A DNA stretch of 64,000 nt from Lewinellaceae bacterium (GCA_020636255.1 JACJYE010000001.1:859501-923500); one strand, 5' to 3'; positions 15,091 through 25,900 are shown, numbered from the stretch's first letter. The notes: generated by a model not told the origin, from the letters alone. Numbers and translations: made by a program.

Positions 15091-17391
15091 TTATCTGGCC
15101 AGGGACACATCCCCGCTCAGCATCCGCCGGGCTCCGTTGCCGAAGCGGACGATCCCGTAATAGGTATATACACCGGCGGGCATGGGCTTTCCGCCGAGGG
15201 TGCCATCCCAGCCTTGCGTTTCTTCATTCAGGTACAGTTCGCGGCCTTCGAAGACGAGGCCGCCCCAGCGGCCGAACACCCGCAGCACTTCGATGATCTC
15301 GCCGGAGCCGTTGTCGCTGAAAAAGGTAAAGGCGTCGTTGCGCCCGTCGCCGTTGGGCGAAAAGGCATTGGGCGCGTAAATATCTCCCAGCACGACCGTG
15401 AGCTGAAAGCCGTCGGAAGCGATGCAGCCGCGGCTGTCGCGCACGATCAGCCGCACATCCATGCTGTTGCGGGCCAGAAAGTTCGTCGTGGGCCGCCCGC
15501 TGTCGATCTCCCGCGGCAACCATTGGTATTCCTGAATATCGCCTACGGTTGTTGCCGTCAGGGATATGGGCGTATTGGGGCGCACCTCCAGCGTTTCCAG
15601 GCTGAGCGATACGCCCATCGTGTCTGGCGCCACGATCTCGGCCACTTCTTCCCGCACGCAACCCACATCATCCATCACCAGCGTAGGGTAATGGCCGGGC
15701 AGCAGCTTCCGGAATTTTGGCGACAGCGAAAACGTCTGCCCGCCGTCGATGGAAAATAGGAGGGGGTGGCCGGAATCGGCCAGGAATACGATAGCGCCGA
15801 AATCGCCGGGGCAGCGCGGCTGCTCGATATCCAGCGCTACATCGAGCCCATCGGGCGGGGGCACGGCGATAGAGCTCAGCGTGCGGCAGCCCTCGGCGTC
15901 GGTGATGGTAAGCTGGAACGTACCACCCGTAGCTGTTACGAGCGGGCTGCCCGTCTGGCCTGAGCCCCAGCTATAGAGGTAGGTATCGGGAAAAAGGTGG
16001 ACGCGCGCCGTATCGCAGGCGTCCTCGATCACGTATTCGAAGGCCGGCGGCGGGCTGCCCGTCACCGTCACGGTTTCACGGGCTTCGCAGCCGTAGGCGT
16101 CGGTTCCTATAATGGTGTAGTCGCCAAAGTCGGCAGGCTGCAGCCCCCTGATGACGGGCGGCAAGAAGGGTTGCCCGGAAGGCTTGAGCCACGACAGCTG
16201 GGTATATGCCGTATCGTTCAGCACGTGCAGCACTACCGTGTCGCCCAGGCACAGCCCGGGCAGTTCGGCCTGCGGCGCCGGCGGCACATGCACTGTCAGC
16301 ATCAGGGTGTCGGTATCTTCGCAGCCCAGATCGTTGAAAGCATGGAGGATGTACTGGCCGCTGTCCTGGGCCTGCAAGGGGGCAATGGTAAGGATAGAGT
16401 CATTCAAAACAGCGCCGCCAAATTCCCAGAAATGGCCGGCGCCGCCGGAGCCGGCGAGGGCGGCCTCGTCGCCCAGGCAGTATTCCACATCCGGGCCGGC
16501 ATTGGCGAAGGGTGGGTTTTCCACCAGCACGGAGTCCACCACTTCACAACAATCATCGGAAATGAGAAGGTAGTACCAGCCCTCGTTGCCTTCGAGCGGC
16601 AGGCTGGCCAGGGGGCCGTTGGCAGACCAGCCTGTCGCGTTGGACCACTTTACGCTCACGTTGCCATTGAAGCATTCGGAAGGCAGGGTGGCCGTCAGGT
16701 TTATGGTGTGCAGCTGGCAGTCGATGAGGGCTTCTTTTCCGACCGGGCAACTTTGTATGGCCACGGGGCAGAGGATATGTGTAGAAAATTCTGTAGTCGA
16801 ATTGGCGGGGTCGCTGTAAACGGAATACTCGACGCGGTAGCCGATAGCGCAGAAGGGGATGGTGCCGCTGAGGCGGCCTACGCCGGTGAGGGTCTGGAGG
16901 TTGCCCGTCAGGGTGAACGGCGGCTGGCCCTGCGATTGCAGCCACATATTCATCGTGTTGGTATTGTTCACCCCTGAAACGAGCAGCGTGCCATCCTTGG
17001 CCAGGGCGAAGCCGTCGACGCAATCGACGCAATTGCCGAACGAAAGGCTGCCCAGGAGTTTCAGGCTGTTGTCGGGCAAAATGGCGTAGGCGCGAACCCT
17101 GTCGGGCTGCTGCCCGCCGAAGGCGTTGACGTCGACGTAGAAAGCCCGCAGCTGCTGGCCGTCCTGGAAGTATTCGGCATAGATCAGGGTATCCCTGTTC
17201 TGGCTGGTGGCGCTGTTATTTTCGTCCTGGGGGTCGATATAGGACTGGCCGCAGTTGTCGAGTGCAATGGGGTTGGTTTGGGCCGTAGCGGCCACCAAAT
17301 GGAAAAAGAACAGCAGTAAAAAGGAACACCTCGCCCACGGTACGGCATACCTGTTCGTCGATGTGGGCCTGGTGGTTGTAATAGTGCTCAT
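15091..17391 (-). CDS. Type IX secretion cargo with Ig/PKD-like repeats and a type B (gliding-motility) C-terminal domain
   Basis: The 766-residue protein has an N-terminal segment ending CSFLLLFFFHLVAATAQTN (signal peptide). A non-repetitive N-terminal part then leads into about three Ig/PKD-like modules that begin NAGPDVEYCLGDEAALAGS and share Cys/Gly-rich strands. The C-terminus starts IYAPNAFSPNGDGRNDAFTF and continues FGRWGGLVFEG ... GWDGTLGGKPMPAGVYTY, the hallmark of the CHU_C / gliding motility-associated sorting domain. It should cross the outer membrane through the type IX system and be released or attached at the surface. No PorP/SprF gene adjoins it, unlike the trio at 53.9-64 kb. 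An adhesin-like or structural role is inferred only. Confidence 0.88.
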   Translation of the reverse strand: MSTITTTRPTSTNRYAVPWARCSFLLLFFFHLVAATAQTNPIALDNCGQSYIDPQDENNSATSQNRDTLIYAEYFQDGQQLRAFYVDVNAFGGQQPDRVRAYAILPDNSLKLLGSLSFGNCVDCVDGFALAKDGTLLVSGVNNTNTMNMWLQSQGQPPFTLTGNLQTLTGVGRLSGTIPFCAIGYRVEYSVYSDPANSTTEFSTHILCPVAIQSCPVGKEALIDCQLHTINLTATLPSECFNGNVSVKWSNATGWSANGPLASLPLEGNEGWYYLLISDDCCEVVDSVLVENPPFANAGPDVEYCLGDEAALAGSGGAGHFWEFGGAVLNDSILTIAPLQAQDSGQYILHAFNDLGCEDTDTLMLTVHVPPAPQAELPGLCLGDTVVLHVLNDTAYTQLSWLKPSGQPFLPPVIRGLQPADFGDYTIIGTDAYGCEARETVTVTGSPPPAFEYVIEDACDTARVHLFPDTYLYSWGSGQTGSPLVTATGGTFQLTITDAEGCRTLSSIAVPPPDGLDVALDIEQPRCPGDFGAIVFLADSGHPLLFSIDGGQTFSLSPKFRKLLPGHYPTLVMDDVGCVREEVAEIVAPDTMGVSLSLETLEVRPNTPISLTATTVGDIQEYQWLPREIDSGRPTTNFLARNSMDVRLIVRDSRGCIASDGFQLTVVLGDIYAPNAFSPNGDGRNDAFTFFSDNGSGEIIEVLRVFGRWGGLVFEGRELYLNEETQGWDGTLGGKPMPAGVYTYYGIVRFGNGARRMLSGDVSLAR

Positions 17392-17499
17392 TTCTGATTT
17401 TCAGCAATGCTTCCGGTAAATCACATTAATCACTTATCTTCGCTATGTGCTTAGCCATTTGGCTGGCCCATAAGGGGTTATAGCCAACGGGCTTTTTGG

Positions 17500-17700
17500 G
17501 GCGCCTCTCACAGCATCCAAAAGGCCGGCCGGAGCAGAATCGCAGGGGAACGGGGCCCGGTAAGGCCGAAACACTCCGCGTACCAAACGCTTCTGCGGTT
17601 CAACAGGCAGGAACAAAAGAGCCTGAGAGAGACAGCAGTTGTCAAGGGATCATAAATAGATGGCCGCCGGAAAAACAGCACCTGCAGGCTAGCAGGGGCC
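17500..17700 (+). ncRNA. Candidate structured RNA or leader ahead of the glucosaminidase gene
   Basis: The 465-base region between two divergent genes (17392-17856) is GC-rich, gene-free and dense in complementary segments. GCAGAA 17534-17539 can pair with TTCTGC 17591-17596. An alternative pairs CCGC 17576-17579 with GCGG 17595-17598 around GCGT/ACGC. Further pairs are CAGGC 17604-17608 with GCCTG 17621-17625, GACA 17631-17634 with TGTC 17640-17643, and CCTGC 17681-17685 with GCAGG 17692-17696. The first two pairings exclude each other, as in a switch. I could not match it to a known riboswitch, tmRNA, 6S or RNase P. A GC-rich sequence may form such stems by chance, so this is tentative. Confidence 0.3.
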
Positions 17701-17856
17701 TTCAAGGGGAAAAGGAGTTTATTTCAGAAGGAGATTACGATTTAGGCGGGGTAAAAGTAACACTTTTTAAGTTTTTCCAGTATACTTAAATTACTGAGCT
17801 TCGCGAATTTCGTTATCGGAGCCTTCAGTAATTGCCCCGGGAAAACATTTTGCGTT

Positions 17857-18870
17857 ATGGCCAACTACGTCTCTCGTGTTGTGACAAGCCTGTTATTCTT
17901 TCTCGCGCTGCTGGCCGGCCTGTATTTTTATCAGCACAACAAGACGGACTGGGAAAGCCTGCCAATTGTCACCGGCCTGACAGATGCATACGCCCGCGGC
18001 CTGGACAGGATCTACGGCCTGTCTAATGAAGCGATCCAGGATTTCTACAACCAACCTTTCGCCGAGCAAACGGAGCAGCAGCAGATCGATAGCTGGAGCA
18101 GTAAGGATGAAGGCAAATTGGCCGTCCGCACCAGCTGGAAGCGCGACAGCATCCTGTTGCACCTCCGGGCCAAGGGGTTCTCCCGCGATAAGCTACGCCA
18201 GACAGCTCCCGTGCTCGACTATATCGGCCGCTACAAAACTGCGGCGCTCAACGAGATGTACCGCTCCAGGGTGCCGGCCAGTATCAAGCTGGCCCAGGGC
18301 ATCCTCGAATCGAGCTCTGGCCATTCGAAGCTCGCCCGTGCCTCCCGCAACCACTTTGGCATTAAGGCCCGGCCGCAGCAGTCGGCGCGCGACAAGATCG
18401 CCCGCCGGCAGTATGCCGCCATCCGCGACGATGAGTTCACCTTCACCGCCCCGGCCGTCGACGTATTCAAAAAATGGGACGACCATTCTTACGACCGCTT
18501 TGAAGTGTACCGTTCGGTGGGCGACAGCTACGCCCGCCATTCCCAGCTGCTTACCCGGCCCTGTAGCCCGGGCCAGACGGGCTGTTATGCGTGGATCTGG
18601 CAGGCCTACCCGGTGAGCCGGCAAGAGTGGGATATCAGCGAAGCCGCCGGTGCGTTTTACCACCGCTCCGGCATCGCCGCCGGCGATTTCTTCGGCGGGC
18701 GTACCCACCTTCCTTATTACGCGGCATGTGCGGCAGGCCTGAAAATGGCCGGTTACGCGACCAGCCCCCACTACCACCAGAAGATCGCCTATATCATAGA
18801 GACCTACGAGCTCTGGCGTTTCGATTTTGACCTGATCAGGGCAGTGGAAGAACGGGATACAGGGGGTTAG
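17857..18870 (+). CDS. Membrane-anchored glucosaminidase-domain protein (peptidoglycan hydrolase)
   Basis: The 337-residue protein has one N-terminal membrane segment (SRVVTSLLFFLALLAGLYFY) and a periplasmic remainder. Residues about 130-270 form a glucosaminidase domain (family GH73-like). It contains SRVPASIKLAQGILESSSG with the expected catalytic Glu in GILESS, then SRNHFGIKARP and the VFKKWDDHSYDRFEVYRSVG segment that replaces the usual FRxYxS block. It should cleave N-acetylglucosamine bonds in peptidoglycan. The next gene (18907) contains a similar but degraded block. A 465-base leader with possible structured RNA precedes it. Confidence 0.87.
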   Translation: MANYVSRVVTSLLFFLALLAGLYFYQHNKTDWESLPIVTGLTDAYARGLDRIYGLSNEAIQDFYNQPFAEQTEQQQIDSWSSKDEGKLAVRTSWKRDSILLHLRAKGFSRDKLRQTAPVLDYIGRYKTAALNEMYRSRVPASIKLAQGILESSSGHSKLARASRNHFGIKARPQQSARDKIARRQYAAIRDDEFTFTAPAVDVFKKWDDHSYDRFEVYRSVGDSYARHSQLLTRPCSPGQTGCYAWIWQAYPVSRQEWDISEAAGAFYHRSGIAAGDFFGGRTHLPYYAACAAGLKMAGYATSPHYHQKIAYIIETYELWRFDFDLIRAVEERDTGG

Positions 18871-18906
18871 ATCAAAATATTTAGAAAACCTTTAAAAACA
18901 ATAATC

Positions 18907-19998
18907 ATGCGAAACAACTACTCTCCTGGAAATGGAACAGGCCTGGGCGGCTTACTCAAAGGCCTGGGCGTGATCACCGCTTTGATCCTGCTGGTCGGGC
19001 TGCTCGACAAGGCCGGGGTGCGGATATCAGTGCAAGGGCAGGAAAACAAAGGCCCGAATGCTTATTATTCCTCGGCTATTCCTGGCGCCGCTTCGGAAAA
19101 GGCCGATGGCGAAGTCATCGTGGTGTCGCCCGAAGGCAATAGCACTTATGAAGAAGAAAGCTGGGAGCCCGTAGGCCGGAGCGCTAAGGCCAGCCACGCT
19201 ACGCGGCAAACGAGCGCTGTCGACGACTGGGTCGGGCGCTTTTCCAATTCGGCCATCCAGCAGGCCATCCGGCAGGGCATACCGGCCGGTATCGCGCTGG
19301 CAGTAGGCATAACCAAGATGGAGGAAGGCGTGCACATCGACAGCTGGCAGGCCTTTATGGAAAAGGTCATCCTGCCGCTTGCCCACATCAAGGATAGCGC
19401 TTCTGAAAATGACCGCAGCTCCTATTTCAAGTATTCCGCCAACAGCAGCCGCTGGGCCGACGGGCTGGCCCGCAATGCCAATTTCTCGGCCAGCGTGCTC
19501 AAGCGCAACCTCGACCGCTACAGCCTGCACGAGTACGACCGCGCTGTGAAGGAAAAACTGTCGGACAAGGATGTGGTGGATATTGAAACGGAACGCAAGG
19601 CCCGCGCCGTGGCCGACGAAGTGGCCACTTCTATCCGGAACCGCAAAGCCGCCGATACGGGCAGCCGCCGCAGCAAGGATACGGAAGCGGCCGATGAGGC
19701 GGCGGAATGGGAAAACTTCTACGACGAAAGCGTAGGGCACGAAGTGGCTAAGGAGATCGCCCGCAAAAAGCTGAAAAGCGGCCAGTACATCAGCGAGGAA
19801 GATATGAGCCAGCTGGTGGAAGAGACCAATACAGAGACTTCAAAGGTGCTGGACAATAACTTGTCTTTCCTGGGCCGCAAGATCAACCGCAACAAGCCCG
19901 GAGCAGAGCAAAAGCTGGACATCTCGGACCCCGGAAACGCCCAGGCTCGGGAAGAGCTGTATCAACGCAAGCTGCAGGAGAAAAGGCGCGGGAATTAA
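18907..19998 (+). CDS. Membrane-anchored protein of unknown function with a degenerate glucosaminidase-like segment
   Basis: The 363-residue protein has an N-terminal membrane segment (LGVITALILLVGLL). A flexible region follows, then RQGIPAGIALAVGITKMEEG at about residues 119-138, which aligns in pattern with RVPASIKLAQGILESSSG of the preceding gene but lacks a matching catalytic context. The C-terminal half is highly charged and helical (about 200-363; KSGQYISEEDMSQLVEETN), possibly coiled coil. It starts 36 bases after the glucosaminidase gene, so the pair is likely co-transcribed. A non-catalytic partner of the hydrolase is a reasonable guess; nothing more can be said. Confidence 0.75.
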   Translation: MRNNYSPGNGTGLGGLLKGLGVITALILLVGLLDKAGVRISVQGQENKGPNAYYSSAIPGAASEKADGEVIVVSPEGNSTYEEESWEPVGRSAKASHATRQTSAVDDWVGRFSNSAIQQAIRQGIPAGIALAVGITKMEEGVHIDSWQAFMEKVILPLAHIKDSASENDRSSYFKYSANSSRWADGLARNANFSASVLKRNLDRYSLHEYDRAVKEKLSDKDVVDIETERKARAVADEVATSIRNRKAADTGSRRSKDTEAADEAAEWENFYDESVGHEVAKEIARKKLKSGQYISEEDMSQLVEETNTETSKVLDNNLSFLGRKINRNKPGAEQKLDISDPGNAQAREELYQRKLQEKRRGN

Positions 19999-20012
19999 AT
20001 GAAGCCATAGCG

Positions 20013-20026
20013 CGGGCTTAAGCCCG
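20013..20026. repeat. Perfect 14-bp palindrome in the 19999-20552 intergenic stretch
   Basis: CGGGCTTAAGCCCG lies 15 bases after the gene ending at 19998 and is followed by an A/T-rich run. A perfect palindrome without loop is a weak hairpin, so terminator activity is uncertain. The rest of 19999-20552 shows no gene, no repeat and no convincing promoter. Confidence 0.4.
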
Positions 20027-20552
20027 AGAGGGAGAAATTTTATAAAAAATACGTTCGCGAGAGCCGCCGCCTGCGCAGCTCCAGCCTCAGGAAGACGTAG
20101 TTGGCCGTCCTTCGGCTGACAGAGCCGGCCTGCATCTGCGCGTTCAATACTCCTTCACATTACGGCCCTCCGGGCCTGGCGCTGTCGGAGAACAGGCTGC
20201 CTTGGCCTGGCCTGTCGCGTTTTAACATTCGGCTGCACAAAATGTATGGCCGAAAAATACTTTACATATACAAGAAAAATCATATCTTAGCGCCTTGATC
20301 TATCGATCCGGACGGCCTGAACCTTTGAATGTTATTGCAGAGGGGGCTTGCCGGGTTCCTGCATTTTCCTTGAAAATACAACACCCCACACACTCCTTAC
20401 GCCCACTGGCTTTTCCCTTGCCATGGAAAAGCAGCCAAAACAAACGACAAGCCTACTCTTTCAGCAACTGAACTGCACCTGTGCGGGTGTAATTTTATTT
20501 CCAAACCACGTTATGTGTTTGAACAAATACTATAATTTATAGCCATTTACCT

Positions 20553-22787
20553 ATGAAAAGACCAGTAGCGTTCTTCCTGTTATTAGCACTCGGCCTGTTT
20601 TCCTTCCTCCCCACTTTTGGGCAGCGCGACCTTTTTGATGGGTTGCTCGACCGGGAGGGCCCGGAATTCCATAGCACTATCCTGCCGTCCGATGAGGATG
20701 GCGTGATCCGACTGGCCGTTTATTTCACACATCCCAAACTGAGTGCTATCGAAGCCTCTTTCTGGATAAAAGACCATGGCTCCAACCTGATGAGCAGCGG
20801 TACACAGCGGCTGGTGCGTGGCCTGCAGCAAATGGGCAACCGCCAGCAGGATACCCTCGTGATCAGGGGCCTCGACAACCGCCATTTTTACTCTATCGGG
20901 ATCGATTACCGCAACGCCTCTTCGATCAACCGCAAGTTCAGCTCGCAGGCCCTGCACGAGGGGTATTTTTATACCAATCCTGAAAAATCCGAAAAGCTCG
21001 CTACGGCAACACCGGCGCAGGAACCCGAGAAGCCGGCTGCTCCGGCAACCACGCCCAAATCCGAAGCCGGGGCGGCGACCACGCCCTGCCTGATGCCTGA
21101 ACTTTACGTAAAGATCGACCCTTCCGGTTATTGCGGGGAAGAGAACCGCCCGGCTGTGCTGATCCAATGTGAGAACTGCCAGGGCAGGAACTGGGAATTC
21201 AGCGTTGAAGTGCGCAAGGGCTACGGCTCGTGGGAGCCCATCCGACGCGACGGGCAGCGGCAGCCGGCCGTCGGCACCGCGATGCGCACCGAGCCGCTGT
21301 GCCTGCTGGCGCCAGGCTCTTATAAACTGCAGGTGCTGGCCTGGGGCGAGAACTGTCAGAGCCCGGTGGCTTACAACATCGGCACCACTGTCGACATCGC
21401 CGGCGACGAACCCAGGATGGCGGCGCAGCCCATGGCCGCTGCCCCACAGCCAGCGATCCCCGACACCTGCAGCATAATGGCCCAGGCCGTGCTGCTGGGC
21501 GATAAAATAAGCGGCACCCTGGAACTGCCGGCGGGCGCTCTCTGCGCCGAGTGGAACCCCATCGTCAGCCTTAGCTATGTCAACCCCAGCTACCGCAATA
21601 TCACGATTGGCGAAATACCGCTTTACCCTGGCCAGCCCGCTTCTTTCTCCGTACAGCTGGAGGACAGAGACCTCTACCGCGGCATACATACCCTGCAGGC
21701 CGTCGTTTACGGGCGCTCGGCAAACCTGCCGCAGCGCGTGCCGATCTATTCTTTCTGGATAAGGGCCTTTGAAGAGGATGAAGTGCTGGCAGCAGCTTCC
21801 AATGGGCAGGAGTCTGCCTACGGACGCGACTGGGAAAGCCGCTCCGGCAATATTGCCCAAAAGGGCAACGGCCTTGCAGAAGAAAGCGCCTTTGGCGAAG
21901 AGGCCCCGGCTATGGAAGAGAACTTCCAGGAGGTCCAGGTGAAGGCCAGCGACCCCAACTGCACACAGATCCAGAACCTGCAGCTGGTTTACAGCCCCAC
22001 ACAGCCCGACAAACCGCTGTACATCTCCTGGCTCAACCCGCGTTGCTGCCAGGAAGAGGGCTGCGAATACTCCGTCTGGACGGGTAAGGATCCCGGGCAG
22101 CTCCAGCTGCTGGTCAAAGGCCGGAAGCCTGGCGCTAACATCACCGAGCTGCTGCAGGGCGTGGAGTCCGGCAGCCAGTATTTCGAGATCGTTGTGCGGA
22201 CGCCCAATGGCGCTCGTAAGGCCGCCTTCGTGCCTGGCGAAGGGCCCAAATACGGCATCGATGAGATACTGGAATACCACGACCGCCTGAAACCGCAGTC
22301 CGGCACACCGGTAGTGGGCATGAAAGAAACGACGGTGAAAGGCGATGTGGACGGCGGGAAAAAGGTGGTTACACCCAACGCTTCGGGCCTGGAAGGCGGG
22401 CTGGCAGGCCGCATGGGCAGTGGCAACCCGGAAATAGCTCCCTACGAAGAACCCGAACTGTCCGTCAAGCAGTTCGAACCCTGCCGCATTTACCGGGAAA
22501 CGCACGTCATCGGGAACAAACCGATAAGGGATGGCGATGAGCTTACGATCGAATACGATTATTCCGATAAGGCCTACCGCTACACCCTGTACCTGTTGCC
22601 TGAAGGTGGGAGCGACTGGGTGCTGGCGCCCGGCACTAAAGAACTACAGGGCAGCCCCTCTTTCGAGCTGACGGCCCACCCCTTTATGTCCGGAAAATAT
22701 GTCATACTGGCCTGCAAGCCCGACAAAAGCTGGGGCTGCCTGTCGGCCCCGTTGTCGGCCCCGCTGGAGATCCGGGTGATGGAATAG
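20553..22787 (+). CDS. Large exported protein of unknown function
   Basis: The 744-residue protein has a signal peptide (MKRPVAFFLLLALGLFSFLPTFGQ). An Ala/Pro/Glu-rich linker lies near residues 150-180. The following domain has paired cysteines (GYCGEENRPAVLIQCENCQGR), and a central fibronectin-like or Ig-like segment includes LYISWLNPRCCQEEGCEYSVW. The C-terminal domain ends SWGCLSAPLSAPLEIRVME. No type IX sorting domain is evident at the C-terminus. It is followed after 145 bases by a SusC gene on the same strand, so it may be a surface or periplasmic partner of that transporter. I do not recognise a family. Confidence 0.78.
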   Translation: MKRPVAFFLLLALGLFSFLPTFGQRDLFDGLLDREGPEFHSTILPSDEDGVIRLAVYFTHPKLSAIEASFWIKDHGSNLMSSGTQRLVRGLQQMGNRQQDTLVIRGLDNRHFYSIGIDYRNASSINRKFSSQALHEGYFYTNPEKSEKLATATPAQEPEKPAAPATTPKSEAGAATTPCLMPELYVKIDPSGYCGEENRPAVLIQCENCQGRNWEFSVEVRKGYGSWEPIRRDGQRQPAVGTAMRTEPLCLLAPGSYKLQVLAWGENCQSPVAYNIGTTVDIAGDEPRMAAQPMAAAPQPAIPDTCSIMAQAVLLGDKISGTLELPAGALCAEWNPIVSLSYVNPSYRNITIGEIPLYPGQPASFSVQLEDRDLYRGIHTLQAVVYGRSANLPQRVPIYSFWIRAFEEDEVLAAASNGQESAYGRDWESRSGNIAQKGNGLAEESAFGEEAPAMEENFQEVQVKASDPNCTQIQNLQLVYSPTQPDKPLYISWLNPRCCQEEGCEYSVWTGKDPGQLQLLVKGRKPGANITELLQGVESGSQYFEIVVRTPNGARKAAFVPGEGPKYGIDEILEYHDRLKPQSGTPVVGMKETTVKGDVDGGKKVVTPNASGLEGGLAGRMGSGNPEIAPYEEPELSVKQFEPCRIYRETHVIGNKPIRDGDELTIEYDYSDKAYRYTLYLLPEGGSDWVLAPGTKELQGSPSFELTAHPFMSGKYVILACKPDKSWGCLSAPLSAPLEIRVME

Positions 22788-22932
22788 GCGTGGGTTAGGT
22801 TACTTGTTAAGGCAGGAGGCATCTCAGTAGAAAAGCTCAACTGGAGAAATTATTTTTTGAACGCTACTAAGGTGCCTCCTATCCACCTAAATAATTTAAA
22901 TCGAAATTCGAACCCCCAACAAACTTCAGGCT

Positions 22933-25900
22933 ATGGGAAAACATCTACCAGTCATACTCCGGTATCCCTTACTGGCGTTGGCGCTTTTTTACTGCCTCTC
23001 TGGCAGTGCACAGGAAATAAGTGTAAAAGGCACGGCTGTCGGCGCCGACAGCGGCAATCCGCTGGCCGGTGTGGCCGTGGAAGAAAAAGGCACGGCCAAC
23101 CGCGTGCTCACCGATGAAACAGGGCATTACGAGATCAGGGTCAGGCAGAGTTTTTTCACCGACCTCAGGCAGCCCGTCCTCGTATTCTCCTATGCGGGGT
23201 ATGAGGCGCTGGAAGAACCCCTCAACGGGCGTTCCCTGCTCGACGTACAGCTGGAGCCGGAAGCCCGGCAGGCTGCTGGCCTGTTCGTGACGGGCCGTGC
23301 GGTGGGCTGCTCGCCTGAAGTGGCCAGTTACGCCGCCAGCCAGGTTGATGAAGCGCTGTTCCAGGCGGCGCCTGCACCTACTATAACCGGCGGCCTGCAG
23401 GGCAAAGTGGCCGGCCTGCGCGCTACGCCCACCGGTGGCCAGCCCGGCGAGTCGGCTTTCCTGCAACTGCGCGCCGCCAATGCCATCGCCAACGGCCAGC
23501 AGCCGCTGCTGCTCGTCGACGGTATCTACCTCAACGGCTCTACCCTGGCCGACATCAACCCCGAGGATATCGAGCGGATAGAAGTGCTGAAAGGCGCTGC
23601 CGGCGCCGCTTTTTACGGCTCCCAGGGCGCCAATGGCGTGATCCAGATCTTCACCAGGAACGGCAAAGGGCTGGAAGCGGGCGATACGCGTTTTACCTAC
23701 CGCACAGAACTGGGCTATTCCCGCGTGGCCGATCGTTATGCGTTGAACGAATTTACCAACCGCGAGGTCGTCGACGCCAAGGGGCCGCAGCCGGTGCTTG
23801 GCGCTGTAACGGCCGATGCGGTATACGATACGCCGCTGCCCAACCTGCAGGACTACCAGGAAGACATCCTCTTCCGCGACGGCGCTTTCCGTTCTCATTA
23901 CCTTTCCGTGCAGTCCAATACCGGGCCAACCCATTTTCTGGCCTCCGCCCAGCGGTTTAAGGACGAAGGCGTCATTCAGGGCGTCGATGGCTATGAGCGG
24001 AATACCTTCCGGGCCAACCTGGGGCATCAGGCCGGGCGGCTGGGCATCCGGCTCAACGCCATGTATTCAGGGTCGTCCCAGAGCCTGGTGGAGCCTACTG
24101 CCAACGGCCCGGGCAGCCTGCTGTCGAACAGCCTGTTGCTGACGCCTATCTTCGGCCTGGGCGCCACCAACGAAGAAGACGACGCTCCCCACGACTGGGA
24201 TATCGACAACACAGGACAGGAGATCACCAACCCCTTGTACCTGCGCGACAATTCGCAGCAGTCGGCCCAGCGGTCGCGCCTGATGGGCAGCTTTGGCGCC
24301 ACCTTCCGCCTTACACCCTGGCTGTCGTTTGATTATGCGGCTTCCCTCGACCGCTCCACCAATACCTACGAACACTACCTGCACAAAGGCTATCTGAGCA
24401 CCAGCGTGCCGGGCATGTTCGGGCCCCTGGCCACGGCAGGAGTGGATGGCAGCAATGGCGGCGGCATCCAGCGCAGCCGGCGGCTCAACAACTATTTTAC
24501 TTCGGCTTTCGACGCCGTCGTACAGCGTAGTTTCCTGGGGTTAAATACAGCTGCCCGCGCTGGCTTCCTCTACGAGGGCCACAGCCAGGAATTCGACGCC
24601 ACTATGGGCGAAGACCTCGCTGTCGATGGCATCCGCTCGCTGGACAACGCGCGCCGCAACCTGTCCATCTCTTCGGAGGTACAGGAAGTAGTGGCCTACA
24701 GCGGCTATCTGGCAGCCGATGCGGATTATAAAAAGAAATACCTCTTCAGCGGTGCTGTCCGCCAGGAAGAGTCCTCCCTTTTCGGGCAGGACGAAGGCTG
24801 GAACACCTACTACCGGCTGAGCGGCGCTTACCGCCTCACGGAAGACATCAGGCTCAAACCCTTTCAGGAGCTGAAGCTCCGCGCCGCATACGGGCGGGCG
24901 GGCATCAGGCCGGCATACGAGCAGCGCTTCGAAACCTATGAGCTCATCAGCGGCGTAGCCACCAAAAAGACGCTGGGCAACGAGCACCTGCAACCGGCCG
25001 TAGCTACGGAACTGGAAGTAGGCGCCGATGCCGTTTTCCTGCGGGCCTTCACCCTGGACTTCAGTTACGTGCAGTCGACTACCGACAACCAGATCCTGCT
25101 GATCCCATTATCCGGCGCTGCCGGCTTCGAAGGCCAGTGGCGCAATGCCGGCGCCGTGGAAGCGGTGATCTACGAAGCGGGGCTGGACATCGATTTCGCC
25201 AAGCTGTTCAAGATCGGGAATACGGACTTTCACTGGAACCTCTTCACCACGTTCAGCAAGATGGATCAAACCGTCAGCCGCCTGGATATCCCGGAGTATA
25301 CCACCGGGCCCGGCCTGACGCACAGTTCCATTTTCCGGATCGAGGAGGGGGGCAAGCTGGGGGCGATGGCCGGCGAGGTGTTCGCCACCAGCGTAGAGCA
25401 GCTGGCGGAGCAGGGCGATATAGACCCCCGCGACTACGATATCAACAGTCTCGGCTATATCGTCAGTAAAGCCCAGATGGGTACGCCGGACGAGCGCCCG
25501 TACAAGCTCACCGATGAAAACGGCAACCCCCTCATCCAGGTTATCGGCGATATCAACCCGGATTTCAGGATGGGCTTCGCCCATACCATAGGCTTCAAAG
25601 GGCTTGACTTGTACATACTTGCCGACTGGAAAAAGGGCGGGGACGTGTACAACCTCAGCAAGCAATGGCTATACAACTACGAGCGCCACGTTGATCTCAG
25701 TAATTATCCGGACGTGGCCGGCGGCTTCTTCGGCGCCGGAGGGCTGGCCGACGGCATGGCCCCCAACAGCCATTTCGTAGAAGACGGCTCCTTTTTCATA
25801 TTGCGCGAGGCGGCTTTATCCTATACCCTTCGCAATAAGCTGTTCGGCGGGGCGGTGGAGCACCTGCGCTTCAGCCTGATCGGGCGCAACCTGTTCACCA

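Noticed and set aside
17500..17700. c-di-AMP, glycine, cobalamin, c-di-GMP or SAM riboswitch, tmRNA, 6S or RNase P RNA
   Set aside because: The conserved core sequences of these RNAs as I know them could not be found.
17496..17789. Plus-strand frame of 97 codons in the leader of the glucosaminidase gene
   Set aside because: Composition is unlike a protein, no domain is seen, and the region looks like structured noncoding DNA.
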